Positions 47,421-56,556 are shown, counted from the stretch's first letter. The stretch: DNA of 64,000 nt from Bauldia sp963759235 (GCA_963759235.1 CAVWYO010000001.1:1-64000); one strand, 5' to 3'. Translations and numbers: made by a program. Notes: generated by a model from the sequence alone, not told the origin.

Positions 47421-48161
47421 TCAGCTCCCCGACGCTCCCACCAGCTTCGGCTGCTCCCGCCACACGTCCGGGAACATCACCTTCAGGTTCTCGATCTTGG
47501 GGATGTCGTTCCAGGCAATATAGGGCTGGTTCGGATGCAGTGTGGCGTAGTCCTGATGGTAGTCCTCAGCCGCATAGAAGGCGCTGAGCTTCGACACCTC
47601 GGTGACGATAGGCCCGGAATAGGCGCCGGCCCCGTCGAGCTGGCCGATATAGGCCTGCGCCACCTTCTGTTGCTCGTCATTGGTGAAGAAGATCGCCGAA
47701 CGGTACTGCGTGCCGGTGTCGGGGCCCTGGCGGTTCAACTGGGTGGGGTCGTGGGCGACGGAGAAGAAGATCTGGAGCAGCTTGCCGTAGCTGATCTGGG
47801 CCGGATCGTAGGTGATCTCGACCGACTCGGCATGGCCGGTCGTGCCGGTGCTCACCTGGTCGTAAGACGGGTCGTTCACCGTGCCGCCGGCGTAGCCGGA
47901 AACGGCGTTCTCGACGCCCTGGACATGCTGAAACACCGCCTGGACGCCCCAGAAGCAACCACCTGAAACGACCGCCGTCTCCAGTTTGCCGCCGCCGGCC
48001 GCCGCCATCTGGTCGAGGGCCGGCGCGGGGATTGCGGTCGCCTTCTCCGCCGCTTGCAGGTCAGCGCCCTGGCAGAGAAAGTCGATGGCGATCAAACCGG
48101 CCGCAAGGGCGATGGCAACCGGAAGGGCCGACTTCCGCGGCAAGGCGCCTGACAGGGTCAT
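47421..48161 (-). CDS. msrA: peptide methionine sulfoxide reductase A, exported
   Basis: Encodes 246 residues. The catalytic Cys is in VVSGGCFWGVQAVFQHVQGV, with SGYAGGTVNDPSYDQVSTGTTGH and YRSAIFF typical of MsrA. A signal sequence or anchor precedes the domain (ALPVAIALAAGLIAIDFLC, ending near LQAAEKA), so the enzyme probably repairs periplasmic proteins. The C-terminal DYHQDYATLHPNQPYI is also conserved. Confidence 0.93.
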   Translation of the reverse strand: MTLSGALPRKSALPVAIALAAGLIAIDFLCQGADLQAAEKATAIPAPALDQMAAAGGGKLETAVVSGGCFWGVQAVFQHVQGVENAVSGYAGGTVNDPSYDQVSTGTTGHAESVEITYDPAQISYGKLLQIFFSVAHDPTQLNRQGPDTGTQYRSAIFFTNDEQQKVAQAYIGQLDGAGAYSGPIVTEVSKLSAFYAAEDYHQDYATLHPNQPYIAWNDIPKIENLKVMFPDVWREQPKLVGASGS

Positions 48162-48372
48162 GTCTCACTCTCCTCGGAGCGAAGCGGCGCGGGGCCGCGA
48201 TGGAACGCGATGAACTGGTGTGAAGCTTAGGTCACGGCTTTGATCCGCCATACTCAATTCCTCTTGAACGCGGCGTGTGCCCGCGGTGCCGGGGATTCGC
48301 GTCGCCCGCTGGCAATCCGCCAAGCTTTCCGCCATATAACGCCGTGATCAACCAATCGGCGCGACCAAGAAA

Positions 48373-49254
48373 ATGCCGGCCAAGGCGATCCCCTTCCGCA
48401 AGATGAACGGCCTCGGCAACGAGTTTGCCGTCTTTGACGCCCGCGAAACGCCAGTGAAACTGCCTCCGGACGCGATCCGGGCGCTCGGCGGACGGGACGG
48501 AATCGGCTTCGATCAGATGATCACCATCGAGCGTTCCACATCCGGCGCCGATGCCTTCATGCGCATCCACAACCGCGACGGCGGCGAGGTCGAAGCCTGC
48601 GGCAACGCCACCCGCTGCGTCGGCTGGATCCTGATGGGCGAGAGCGGCAGCAAGACCGCGTCGATCGAAACCGGCGCCGGGCTGCTCAATGCCTTCGACA
48701 CCGGCAGATCCGAGATGATCACCGTCGACATGGGCAAGCCGCGTTTCGGCTGGCAGGAGATTCCCCTCGCCGAGGAATTCCGCGACACCCGGGCAATCGA
48801 ACTGCAGATCGGGCCGATCGACGCGCCGATCCTGCACTCGCCGTCGGCGGTCAACATGGGCAATCCTCATGCGATCTTCTGGGTCGACGATGTCGAGGCT
48901 TACGATCTCGCCCGCTTCGGGCCGCTGCTCGAGCACCACCCGATCTTTCCTGAGCGGGCCAACATCTCGCTCGCCAAGGTCGAGAGCCGCACGGCGCTGA
49001 CGGTGAAGACGTGGGAGCGCGGCGTCGGCCTTACCAAGGCCTGTGGAACCGCCGCCTGTGCCGCCGCGGTCGCGGCAATCCGCAAGGCCCTGTGCGACCG
49101 CACCGTGACCGTGACGCTTCCCGGCGGGCCGCTCTTAGTCGAATTGCGCGACGACGGCCACGTCATGATGACCGGTCCCGTCGAGGCCGAGTTCGACGGG
49201 ACGGTCGACCCGGAGACGCTGGCGTGGTCACAGACGCGGAAGGGCGCCGCGTGA
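48373..49254 (+). CDS. dapF: diaminopimelate epimerase
   Basis: Encodes 293 residues. KMNGLGNEFAVFD, the catalytic Cys pair in EACGNATRC and TKACGTAACAAAVA, and NMGNPHAIFWVDD are diagnostic. It interconverts LL- and meso-diaminopimelate for lysine and peptidoglycan. It overlaps or abuts mtaB (TGATG), consistent with one dapF-mtaB-ftsY transcript. Confidence 0.97.
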   Translation: MPAKAIPFRKMNGLGNEFAVFDARETPVKLPPDAIRALGGRDGIGFDQMITIERSTSGADAFMRIHNRDGGEVEACGNATRCVGWILMGESGSKTASIETGAGLLNAFDTGRSEMITVDMGKPRFGWQEIPLAEEFRDTRAIELQIGPIDAPILHSPSAVNMGNPHAIFWVDDVEAYDLARFGPLLEHHPIFPERANISLAKVESRTALTVKTWERGVGLTKACGTAACAAAVAAIRKALCDRTVTVTLPGGPLLVELRDDGHVMMTGPVEAEFDGTVDPETLAWSQTRKGAA

Positions 49255-50519
49255 TGGCCGCGAAGGTCATCACCTTCGGCTGCCGGCTGAACGCGCTGGA
49301 ATCGGAAGTGATGCGGGTGCGAGCGGTGGAAGCCGGGCTCGGCGACGCGATCCTGGTCAACACCTGCGCCGTGACCGGCGAGGCGGTGCGCCAGGCCCGC
49401 CAGGCGATCCGCAAGACGCGCCGCGAAAATCCGGACGCGAGGATCGTCGTCTCCGGCTGCGCCGCCCAACTCGATCCGCATAGCTTCGCCGCCATGGACG
49501 AGGTCGATCTCGTGCTCGGCAATGCAGAGAAGCTCTCGACGGGGAACTACCGGCTGGCCGATTTCGAGAGCGGCGACGAAACGCAGGTCCGCGTCAATGA
49601 TATCATGTCGGTCAGGGAAACCGCCGGCCATCTGATCGAGGGGATGGACGGCCGGGCGCGCGCTTTCGTCGAGGTGCAGAACGGCTGCGACCACCGCTGC
49701 ACCTTCTGCATCATCCCTTACGGCCGCGGCAATTCGCGCTCGGTACCGATGGGCGCGGTGGTCGAGCAGATCCGCCGCCTCACCGGAAACGGTTATCGCG
49801 AGGTGGTGCTGACCGGCGTCGACATCACCGCCTACGGCGCCGACCTGCCGGGCCGGCCGAGCCTCGGGCGCCTGGTACACGCGATCCTGAAGCAGGTGCC
49901 GGAGCTGGAGCGGCTCCGTCTTTCATCCATCGATTCGATCGAGGTCGACGACGCGCTCTTCGCGGCAATCGCCGAGGAGGAGCGACTGATGCCGCACCTC
50001 CACCTGTCGCTCCAGCATGGCGACGACCTGATCCTCAAGCGCATGAAGCGCCGGCACGCGCGCGCCGACTCCGTCCGCTTCGTCGAAACGATACGGCGGC
50101 TTCGCCCCGATGTCGTCTTCGGCGCCGACCTGATCGCCGGCTTCCCGACCGAAACGGAAGCGATGTTCGCGGCGGCGCTTTCCATCGTCGACGACTGCGG
50201 GCTGACCTATCTCCACGTCTTTCCGTTCTCACCGCGGCCCGGAACGCCTGCCGCCCGCATGCCGCAGGTCGACCGGGCGGTGGTCAAGGAACGCGCCGCG
50301 CGGCTGCGGGCGAAAGGAGAGGCAGCGTTGTCGACCCATCTCGCCGCCGAGGAAGGCGCCGCGCGCTGGGTGCTGATCGAGCGCGACGGGCTCGGCCGCA
50401 CCGAGCATTTCACCCCGGCCGAGATCGGCGCCGGCCGGCCCGGCGACATCGTCGCCGCCCGCATCGTCGGCCGGACAAGCCGCGGCCTGATCGCCGAGGC
50501 GCTGGCAAAGGCGGCCTGA
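49254..50519 (+). CDS. mtaB: tRNA t6A37 methylthiotransferase MtaB
   Basis: Encodes 421 residues. UPF0004 domain with cluster cysteines (TFGCRLN, NTCAVTGEA, SGCAAQ), radical-SAM CxxxCxxC in NGCDHRCTFCIIPYGRGNSR, and a C-terminal TRAM-like segment. It converts t6A to ms2t6A at position 37. ATG 49254 shares bases with the dapF TGA; GTG 49251 one codon earlier is possible. Confidence 0.96.
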   Translation: MAAKVITFGCRLNALESEVMRVRAVEAGLGDAILVNTCAVTGEAVRQARQAIRKTRRENPDARIVVSGCAAQLDPHSFAAMDEVDLVLGNAEKLSTGNYRLADFESGDETQVRVNDIMSVRETAGHLIEGMDGRARAFVEVQNGCDHRCTFCIIPYGRGNSRSVPMGAVVEQIRRLTGNGYREVVLTGVDITAYGADLPGRPSLGRLVHAILKQVPELERLRLSSIDSIEVDDALFAAIAEEERLMPHLHLSLQHGDDLILKRMKRRHARADSVRFVETIRRLRPDVVFGADLIAGFPTETEAMFAAALSIVDDCGLTYLHVFPFSPRPGTPAARMPQVDRAVVKERAARLRAKGEAALSTHLAAEEGAARWVLIERDGLGRTEHFTPAEIGAGRPGDIVAARIVGRTSRGLIAEALAKAA

Positions 50520-50522
50520 CCG

Positions 50523-51548
50523 ATGGCCGAGGGCAAGGGACTGTTCCGCCGCGTCTTCGGCGGCGACGCGACGCCCGAGGACGGCGGCGCTGCCGAACCT
50601 TCAGCAGCACCGACCGTGGAGCCGGCCCAGCGCTCATCCTGGTTTCAACGCCTGAAGACCGGTCTCTCCCGCTCCTCCAACGCCCTGTCCGAGGGCATCA
50701 CCTCGATCTTCACCAAGCGGAAGCTCGACGCTGCCGCGCTGGAAGACTTCGAGGACATGCTGATCAAGGCCGATCTCGGTATCGATACGGCCGCCGCCAT
50801 CGCGCAGAAACTCGGCGAAGGCCGCTACGACAAGGAGGTCACCGACGAGGAGGTGAAGGCGGTGCTCGCCGCCGAGATCGAGCAGCGGCTCGCGCCGGTC
50901 GCCCGGCCGCTTGCCGTCGATCCGGGGCTGAAGCCGCATGTCATCCTCGTCGTCGGCGTCAACGGTACCGGCAAGACCACGACCATCGGCAAGCTCGCCG
51001 CCAAGTTCCGCGACGAGGGCAAGCACGTCGTCCTCGCCGCCGGCGACACATTCCGCGCGGCCGCCGTCGAGCAACTGAAGATCTGGGGCGAGCGGACCGG
51101 TGCCCGGGTGGTGGCGAAGGAAACCGGGGCGGATGCCGCCGGCCTCGCTTTCGACGCCTTGACCGAGGCGCGGGCAGAGGGCGCCGATGTGCTCCTCATC
51201 GACACCGCCGGCCGGCTGCAGAACAAGGACGAGCTGATGGCGGAGCTCGAAAAGATCGTCCGTGTCGTCAGGAAGCTCGACCCGTCGGCACCGCAAAGCG
51301 TGCTGTTGACGCTCGACGCGACGACCGGGCAGAACGCCCTCAATCAGGTTGAGATATTCGGCAAGCGCGCCGGTGTGACGGGCCTGGTGATGACCAAGCT
51401 CGACGGCACCGCCCGCGGCGGCATCCTTGTCGCCATCGCGGCAAGATATGGCCTGCCCGTGCACTTCGTCGGCGTCGGCGAGAAGATCGACGATCTCGAA
51501 CCTTTCACGGCCAAGGATTTTGCCGAGGCGTTGGCGGGGCTGTCATGA
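50523..51548 (+). CDS. ftsY: signal recognition particle receptor FtsY
   Basis: Encodes 341 residues. A short acidic/Ala-rich A region (1-40) precedes the NG domain: P-loop GVNGTGKTTTIGKLA, DTFRAAAVEQLKIW, LIDTAGRLQNKDELMAEL, TKLDGTARGG, and GVGEKIDDLEPF. It docks Ffh-ribosome complexes at the inner membrane. It starts three bases after mtaB and overlaps the next gene by four bases. Confidence 0.97.
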   Translation: MAEGKGLFRRVFGGDATPEDGGAAEPSAAPTVEPAQRSSWFQRLKTGLSRSSNALSEGITSIFTKRKLDAAALEDFEDMLIKADLGIDTAAAIAQKLGEGRYDKEVTDEEVKAVLAAEIEQRLAPVARPLAVDPGLKPHVILVVGVNGTGKTTTIGKLAAKFRDEGKHVVLAAGDTFRAAAVEQLKIWGERTGARVVAKETGADAAGLAFDALTEARAEGADVLLIDTAGRLQNKDELMAELEKIVRVVRKLDPSAPQSVLLTLDATTGQNALNQVEIFGKRAGVTGLVMTKLDGTARGGILVAIAARYGLPVHFVGVGEKIDDLEPFTAKDFAEALAGLS

Positions 51549-51898
51549 CCCCCGCGGCCGAAACCAGTGCGGGCAAGGCTCCGCGCCCGGCCGGATCAAA
51601 GGCAGCGGCCAAGCCGCGCGCCACCGACGAGATGCTGAAGGCGATCGATGCGCTTTCCGCCGGGCTGAAGCCGCGTCTCGCCAAGGGCCTCAGGATCGTC
51701 CGCGACAATCCCGGCAAGACACCGCAGCAATGGTCGGTGAGGAATGCCGAGGGCAACACATTGCTTTCGTTCGGCCTGATCGACCGCACCTTCTTCTGGA
51801 CGTGGGATGAGGGGGTGAGCAACCACTATTCCAAGAGCCGCGAGATGATGGCGCGGATCATCACGGCGGAACTGGGGCACTTTGGGCATCTGGGGTGA
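51545..51898 (+). CDS. conserved small protein downstream of ftsY
   Basis: Encodes 117 residues; its ATG overlaps the ftsY TGA (ATGA), so it is translationally coupled. The Ala/Lys/Pro-rich N-terminus (1-28) looks disordered; the rest is a compact domain (MLKAIDALSAGLKPRLAKGL, then LLSFGLIDRTFFWTWDEGV). No family recognised. The coupling suggests a role with FtsY or the membrane, but nothing more can be said. Confidence 0.7.
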   Translation: MTPAAETSAGKAPRPAGSKAAAKPRATDEMLKAIDALSAGLKPRLAKGLRIVRDNPGKTPQQWSVRNAEGNTLLSFGLIDRTFFWTWDEGVSNHYSKSREMMARIITAELGHFGHLG

Positions 51899-51951
51899 GC
51901 CGTGACAGGTCGCACCGCCCCCAGTGATCAGTCGACGGGGATCCCGTCGGT

Positions 51952-52066
51952 GCGTCCTTCGAGGCTCGGGCTCCCGCCCGAGCACCTCAGGATGAGGCAG
52001 GTTATTGTTTCATATGGGAAAACATCCTCATGCTGAGGTGCGCGCGAAGCGCGCCTCGAAGCACGC
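51952..52066. repeat. large imperfect palindromic intergenic element
   Basis: The left arm (51952-51997, containing CTTCGAGGCTCGGGC and CACCTCAGGATGAGG) is the inverted counterpart of the right arm (52024-52066, containing CCTCATGCTGAGGTG and GCGCGCCTCGAAGC). The spacer is AT-richer, and each arm also contains its own internal hairpin. The CTCAGGATGAGG / CTTCGAGG vocabulary is that of the dispersed palindromic repeats frequent in alphaproteobacterial genomes. There is only one copy in this window. Confidence 0.8.
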
Positions 52067-52125
52067 AGAACGGCCCCAGGGCTGCCGGACCTGAACTTCT
52101 ATTCACCCGCAGACCAGGAGGCCTC

Positions 52126-52479
52126 ATGAACGAGAAAGCCAACCTCTCGGAGAAGCTGGCGACCTTCGCCGACCATTTCGCGCCGCGAACGGTCGCCGAG
52201 TTCAACGGCCACGACGTCATGGTCGCCAAGCTGAAGGGGGAATTCATCTGGCACAAGCACGACGACACCGACGACTTCTTCCTCGTGCTGAAGGGCGTGC
52301 TCGATATCGAGCTGCGCGACCGGACGGTGACGCTCGGGCCGGGCGAGGTGTTCATCGTGCCGAAGGGGATCGAGCATCGGCCGGTCGCCAGGGAGGAGGT
52401 GCACATCCTCCTCATCGAGCCGACCGGAACGCCCAACAGCGGCGACCCGGCGACCGCCGCCCCGCGCAGGCTCGCCTGA
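52126..52479 (+). CDS. cupin-domain protein
   Basis: Encodes 117 residues; ATG 52126 has AGGAGG five bases upstream. A single cupin barrel: first metal motif in FIWHKHDDTDDFFLVLKG, second in GEVFIVPKGIEHRPVA. A mannose-6-phosphate-isomerase-like small cupin of unknown substrate. It stands alone. Confidence 0.9.
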   Translation: MNEKANLSEKLATFADHFAPRTVAEFNGHDVMVAKLKGEFIWHKHDDTDDFFLVLKGVLDIELRDRTVTLGPGEVFIVPKGIEHRPVAREEVHILLIEPTGTPNSGDPATAAPRRLA

Positions 52480-52617
52480 GCCGGCGTTCCGCGGTTCCCC
52501 CGTTGAGCTTGCAGCGCCGGTCCACTAAGTGTTGGGCGGCGATCCCTCGTTCAGGAGCGGGGCCGATACAACCCTGGATCATCCAGGCGGAGTTGAGGTC
52601 CCTCGGAAGGCGTCTTG

Positions 52618-53259
52618 ATGGAATTCGAATCCGCACCCAACCAGGCCGACCGCAAGCCGATCAACCCGATCCTCAAGCTGGCGCTGGAGCTCGGGCCGCT
52701 CGGCGTCTTCTTCTTCGCCAACGCCCGCGGGGCGTGGCTGGCCGAGCGGTTTCCCGTGCTCGGCAATCTCGGCGGTCCGCTCTTCATCGCCACCGCGCTC
52801 TTCATCGCCGCCACGCTGATCGCCCTTACCGTGTCGCTGATCCTGACCCGGCGGCTGCCGATCATGCCGTTCGTCACCGGCATCGTGGTGTTGATCTTCG
52901 GCGGACTGACGCTTTGGCTTCAGGACGAGACCTTCATCAAGATGAAGCCGACCATCGTCAACGTCCTGTTCGGCGGGGTGCTCCTCGGCGGTCTCGCCTT
53001 CCGCAAATCGCTGCTCGGTTACGTCTTCGATTCGGTGTTCCGGCTGACCGACGAAGGCTGGCAGAAGCTGACGCTCCGCTGGGGGCTGTTCTTCCTGGTG
53101 CTGGCGGTGCTCAACGAGATCGTCTGGCGCACCGTCTCCACCGACATGTGGGTCAACTTCAAGGTGTTCGGCATCATGCCGATCACTTTCGTCTTCACCC
53201 TCTTCCAGCTGCCGCTGATCAACCGCTACACGCAGCCGGAGGAAGGCGCCGAGCCTTGA
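52618..53259 (+). CDS. yciB: septation protein A-family inner-membrane protein
   Basis: Encodes 213 residues with about six transmembrane helices. The family blocks are NPILKLALELGPLGVFFFAN, TFIKMKPTIVNVLFGGVLLGG and WVNFKVFGIMPITFVFTLFQ (IspZ/YciB). In relatives it affects envelope synthesis and septation. It lies between the ftsY group and the convergent ccm genes, its usual place in this order. Confidence 0.93.
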   Translation: MEFESAPNQADRKPINPILKLALELGPLGVFFFANARGAWLAERFPVLGNLGGPLFIATALFIAATLIALTVSLILTRRLPIMPFVTGIVVLIFGGLTLWLQDETFIKMKPTIVNVLFGGVLLGGLAFRKSLLGYVFDSVFRLTDEGWQKLTLRWGLFFLVLAVLNEIVWRTVSTDMWVNFKVFGIMPITFVFTLFQLPLINRYTQPEEGAEP

Positions 53260-53287
53260 GCGACGCCCGGCGCCGCGGACCGGACCG

Positions 53288-53872
53288 TCAACCCGGTTGC
53301 GGCTGGAGCGCCTTGTCGATTTCCGGCTTCACCACCGTGTCCAGGTCATCGGCGCTGATCGGGCCGATGAACTTGTAGCGGATGATGCCGCCCGCATCGA
53401 CGACGAAGGTCTCCGGCACGCCGTAGACACCCCAGTCGATGCCGGTCCGCCCGGTCGCATCGGCGCCGATCGCCGCGAATGGATTGCCGAAGTCGCCGAG
53501 GAAGCGCCGGGCATTGGCGGCGGCATCCTTATAGTTGATGCCGACCAAGCGAATGCGGTCGTCCTTGGCAAGCTCCACCAGTTGCGGGTGCTCGAGCCGG
53601 CAAGGCCCGCACCATGAGGCGAATACGTTGACCACGGTGACGCCGCCGGCGAGGTCGGCGCGCTTCAAGCCCGGCCTGGCAACGCCGTCGAGCGGCGGCA
53701 AGTCGAAATCCGGCGCCGGCTTGCCGACCAGGGCGGACGGGATCGCTTCCGGATCGCCGCCCGATTCCAGCCGGACCAGGAAGACCGCCGCCAGCGCCAC
53801 GAACACGAACAGCGGCAGCAAGAGAAGGAGCCGTGGGCGTCGCGCCGCCGGTTTTTCGTCGGTCGTCGTCAC
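53288..53872 (-). CDS. ccmG: cytochrome c maturation thioredoxin CcmG/DsbE
   Basis: Encodes 194 residues from GTG 53872, which overlaps the ccmD stop by four bases. The N-terminal membrane anchor (LLLLLPLFVFVALAAVFLV) is followed by a periplasmic thioredoxin fold with active-site WCGPC in NVFASWCGPCRLEHP and the cis-Pro region VYGVPETFVVD. It keeps apocytochrome cysteines reduced for heme attachment. Confidence 0.95.
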   Translation of the reverse strand: MTTTDEKPAARRPRLLLLLPLFVFVALAAVFLVRLESGGDPEAIPSALVGKPAPDFDLPPLDGVARPGLKRADLAGGVTVVNVFASWCGPCRLEHPQLVELAKDDRIRLVGINYKDAAANARRFLGDFGNPFAAIGADATGRTGIDWGVYGVPETFVVDAGGIIRYKFIGPISADDLDTVVKPEIDKALQPQPG

Positions 53873-54045
53873 CTGGCCCGGCTCCCGGCGGAGCGGCGGC
53901 GCACGCCCCTCGCCTCGAGTTCGGCGAGGCGACGCCGCTGCGCCCGCCCGTCCAGAACAACCCACAGGCCAAGTCCGATCAGCACGATCGCCGTGACCAG
54001 ATAGGCGGCCGCGATGAAGCCTTCATGGGTTCCCGGCTCGATCAT
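53869..54045 (-). CDS. ccmD: heme exporter protein CcmD
   Basis: Encodes 58 residues. One transmembrane helix (FIAAAYLVTAIVLIGLGLWV) preceded by the short acidic start MIEPGTHEG, and followed by a basic cytoplasmic tail (RAQRRRLAELEARGVRRR): the CcmD pattern. It overlaps ccmC upstream (ATGA) and ccmG downstream (GTGA). Confidence 0.9.
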   Translation of the reverse strand: MIEPGTHEGFIAAAYLVTAIVLIGLGLWVVLDGRAQRRRLAELEARGVRRRSAGSRAR

Positions 54046-54767
54046 CCTCCGGCGGCAACGATCTGCATGGCACGGACCCGCCGCCTGAGGATTTCGTTGC
54101 GCATCGCCATCAACAACAGCGCCGCGAACAGGAGCGTCATCACCACCACCATGACGAGGAGCGGCCAGAGCATCGACGGGTCGATCTTCGGCCCGCCGGC
54201 GACAAAGATGCTTTCGCCCTGATGCAGGCTGTTCCACCAATCGACCGAGAATTTGATGATCGGAAGGTTGACCGCGCCGACCAGCGTCAGGATCGCCACG
54301 GCGCGCGCCGCTTTGCCCGGATCCTCCACCGCCTGCCAGAGAGCGATCAGCCCGAGATAGATGAGGAAGAGGATGAGCACCGAGGTAAGCCGCGCGTCCC
54401 ACGCCCAGTAGGTGCCCCAGGTCGGCTTGCCCCACAGCGACCCGGTCACCAAGGCCAGAAACGTGAAGGTGGCACCGATCGGCGCCGCGCTCTTTTGAAG
54501 CACGTCGGCGAGCGGATGGCGCCAGACCAGCGTGCCGAGAGCGGCGACCGCCATGACGCCGTAGCAGGCCATCGACAGCCAGGCGAACGGTACATGGATG
54601 AACATGATCCGCACCATGTCACCCTGGCGGAAATCGGCTGGAGCGACGAAAAGGGAGAGATAAAGCCCGACGACGAGCCCGACTCCGGTGATCCCCCACA
54701 GCCACGGCAGAATCCGGCCCGAAAGCGCAAGAAACCGGGTGGGATTGGCGAGGTCGATGATCGGCAT
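54042..54767 (-). CDS. ccmC: heme export/delivery protein CcmC
   Basis: Encodes 241 residues from ATG 54767 (MPIIDLANPTRFL). Six transmembrane helices; the Trp-rich heme-handling motif is in TWGTYWAWDARLTS, with conserved His in MFIHVPFAWLSM and WWNSLHQGES. It loads heme onto CcmE. It is separated from ccmB by an opposite-strand gene, so it needs its own promoter. Confidence 0.95.
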   Translation of the reverse strand: MPIIDLANPTRFLALSGRILPWLWGITGVGLVVGLYLSLFVAPADFRQGDMVRIMFIHVPFAWLSMACYGVMAVAALGTLVWRHPLADVLQKSAAPIGATFTFLALVTGSLWGKPTWGTYWAWDARLTSVLILFLIYLGLIALWQAVEDPGKAARAVAILTLVGAVNLPIIKFSVDWWNSLHQGESIFVAGGPKIDPSMLWPLLVMVVVMTLLFAALLLMAMRNEILRRRVRAMQIVAAGG

Positions 54768-54909
54768 GGGAGATGTTTTAGGGGCGCGACGGCGACGGGG
54801 CAATGGCAGCCGATCGTCGCAACCGTCGCGTCTCGGTATCTATTGCCGGCCAATCGATCTAAAATCGCCGGCCGTGGAGCGTCCCGCTCCAGTCGATGGG
54901 AAAGTATCT

Positions 54910-55257
54910 ATGCGCGCAGCCCTGCTTGCTCTTGTCCTTTTGATTGCCGGACCGACTCTCGCCTCAGCCGCGACGGATGACGAACTCCTCAAAATGATTG
55001 TCGGGCGCTGGGCCGAAACGTCGGATTGCGCCGGCGCGGCGCTGACTTTCGGCGCGGACGGCTCGTTCATCCTGGTCGTCGAGGGCGAGGATCCCGCCAA
55101 CCAGACGGGAGGATCCTACAAGATAACCGACGGCGTCCTCAGCGGCGACACCGCAAAGGGGCCGATGCCCGAGGTGGCGCTGCGCATCGACGGGGAGAAC
55201 CTCTACTTCGAACAGGACGGCCAGGTCGTCAACACGCTGACCCGCTGCACCGAGTAA
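54910..55257 (+). CDS. secreted protein gene inserted antisense in the ccm cluster
   Basis: Encodes 115 residues. GGGAAAG precedes ATG 54910. Signal peptide 1-20 (MRAALLALVLLIAGPTLASA). The mature domain (LLKMIVGRWAETSDCAGAAL, FGADGSFILVVEGEDP, VVNTLTRCTE) looks like a small lipocalin-like beta barrel of the kind seen in exported proteins, with two Cys. It lies on the plus strand between ccmB and ccmC, which are both minus. Unknown function. Confidence 0.75.
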   Translation: MRAALLALVLLIAGPTLASAATDDELLKMIVGRWAETSDCAGAALTFGADGSFILVVEGEDPANQTGGSYKITDGVLSGDTAKGPMPEVALRIDGENLYFEQDGQVVNTLTRCTE

Positions 55258-55279
55258 CCGGGTCGGCGTCCGTCTCGGC

Positions 55280-55951
55280 TCAGTCGAAGCTCGCCCGTAG
55301 CGCCGCCGCGCCGGCGAATGCCGCGACGACGGCGCTGATCAGCGACAATGCGATGAGGATGAGGAACGGCGGCAGGAAGGGCTGTGGCCCGACGGTCACC
55401 GACGACGCCGCGCTCACGCCGAAGATCAGCACCGGGATCGCGAAGGGCAGTACCAGGACGGCGATGAGCAGGCCGCCGCGGCCGAGCGCGGTCGTCAGCG
55501 CCGCGCCGATCGTGCCGATGAGGGTGAGCGCCGGCGTCCCGACCAGGAGCGTCGCGGTCACCGCACCGAGGGCGACCGGCTCGACGGCCAAGAGCAGGCC
55601 GAGGAACGGCGCGGCAACGACCAGCGGCAGCCCCGTCGCCAGCCAATGCCCAAGCGCCTTGGCGAGGACGATCAGCTCCAACGGATGGCCGGAGAGGACG
55701 AGGAGATCGAGCGAGCCGTCGTCGCGGTCGTCCTGGAGCAGGCGGTCGAGGCCGAGGAGGGTGGCGAGGAGCGCGCCGATCCACAGAATCGCCGGGCCGA
55801 TCCGCGCCAGGAGGTTGAGGTCGGGCCCGACACCGAACGGAACGATGGTGACCACCGCCAGGAAGAACACCAGGCCGACCAGCGCGCCGCCGCCGGTCCT
55901 CAGCTGCAGTCGGGCGGTCTGACCGGCAATCGCCGCGAGCGACGGGATCAC
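55280..55951 (-). CDS. ccmB: heme exporter protein CcmB
   Basis: Encodes 223 residues with six transmembrane helices. DLLVLSGHPLELIVLAKALGHWL and LLIAVLVLPFAIPVLIFG are the CcmB signature. Membrane part of the CcmAB transporter that releases CcmE-heme. Its start overlaps the ccmA stop by four bases. Confidence 0.95.
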   Translation of the reverse strand: MIPSLAAIAGQTARLQLRTGGGALVGLVFFLAVVTIVPFGVGPDLNLLARIGPAILWIGALLATLLGLDRLLQDDRDDGSLDLLVLSGHPLELIVLAKALGHWLATGLPLVVAAPFLGLLLAVEPVALGAVTATLLVGTPALTLIGTIGAALTTALGRGGLLIAVLVLPFAIPVLIFGVSAASSVTVGPQPFLPPFLILIALSLISAVVAAFAGAAALRASFD

Positions 55952-56556
55952 GCCGTTCCCCCGAGCACGATGGTGGCGGTGAAGGTCACCGGCAGGGGCC
56001 GGTGGACCGCCGCCAGCACCAGGCCGCCGTTGACGAGATGGGCTTCGATCAGACGGCCGAGCATCGCTTCCGCCGCCGCGTCGAGCGAGGTTGCCGGCTC
56101 GTCGAGCAACCAGATCGGCCGCGCGGCGGTCAGGAGCCGGGCGATGGCCACCCGCCGTTTCTGGCCGGCGGACAGCCGCGCCACCGGCAGGTGCGAGAGG
56201 CCGCCGAGACCGACCCCTTCTACGGCATCCTCGATGTCGCCCTGGCCGCCATAGAGACGCCGCCAGAAGGCGAGGTTCTCGGCGATGGTCAGAGCCGGCT
56301 TCAACGCCTCGAGATGCCCGAGATAGTGGACCGCGCTGCCCAGTCCCGCCTCGGGCGCGGGTTCCAGCGAGATTGTGCCGGCCGCCGGCAGAAGCAGCCC
56401 GCCAACGAGACGCAGCAGCGTCGACTTGCCCGCGCCGTTCGGTCCGGTGACGGTGAGAAGCTCGCCGGAGCCGACATCGAAAGACAGCCCCTCGAATACC
56501 GTCCGCCCGCCGCGCCGCGCGGTAAGCCCAACACCCGTCAGGCGGAACGCGGCCAA
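55948..56556 (-). CDS. ccmA: cytochrome c biogenesis ATPase CcmA
   Basis: Encodes 202 residues. ABC ATPase with Walker A TGPNGAGKSTLLRL, signature LSAGQKRRVAIARLL, Walker B PIWLLDEPATSLD and a switch His near LAAVHRP. It powers CcmABCD. It is the first gene of the ccm series, divergent from acnA. Confidence 0.96.
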   Translation of the reverse strand: MAAFRLTGVGLTARRGGRTVFEGLSFDVGSGELLTVTGPNGAGKSTLLRLVGGLLLPAAGTISLEPAPEAGLGSAVHYLGHLEALKPALTIAENLAFWRRLYGGQGDIEDAVEGVGLGGLSHLPVARLSAGQKRRVAIARLLTAARPIWLLDEPATSLDAAAEAMLGRLIEAHLVNGGLVLAAVHRPLPVTFTATIVLGGTA

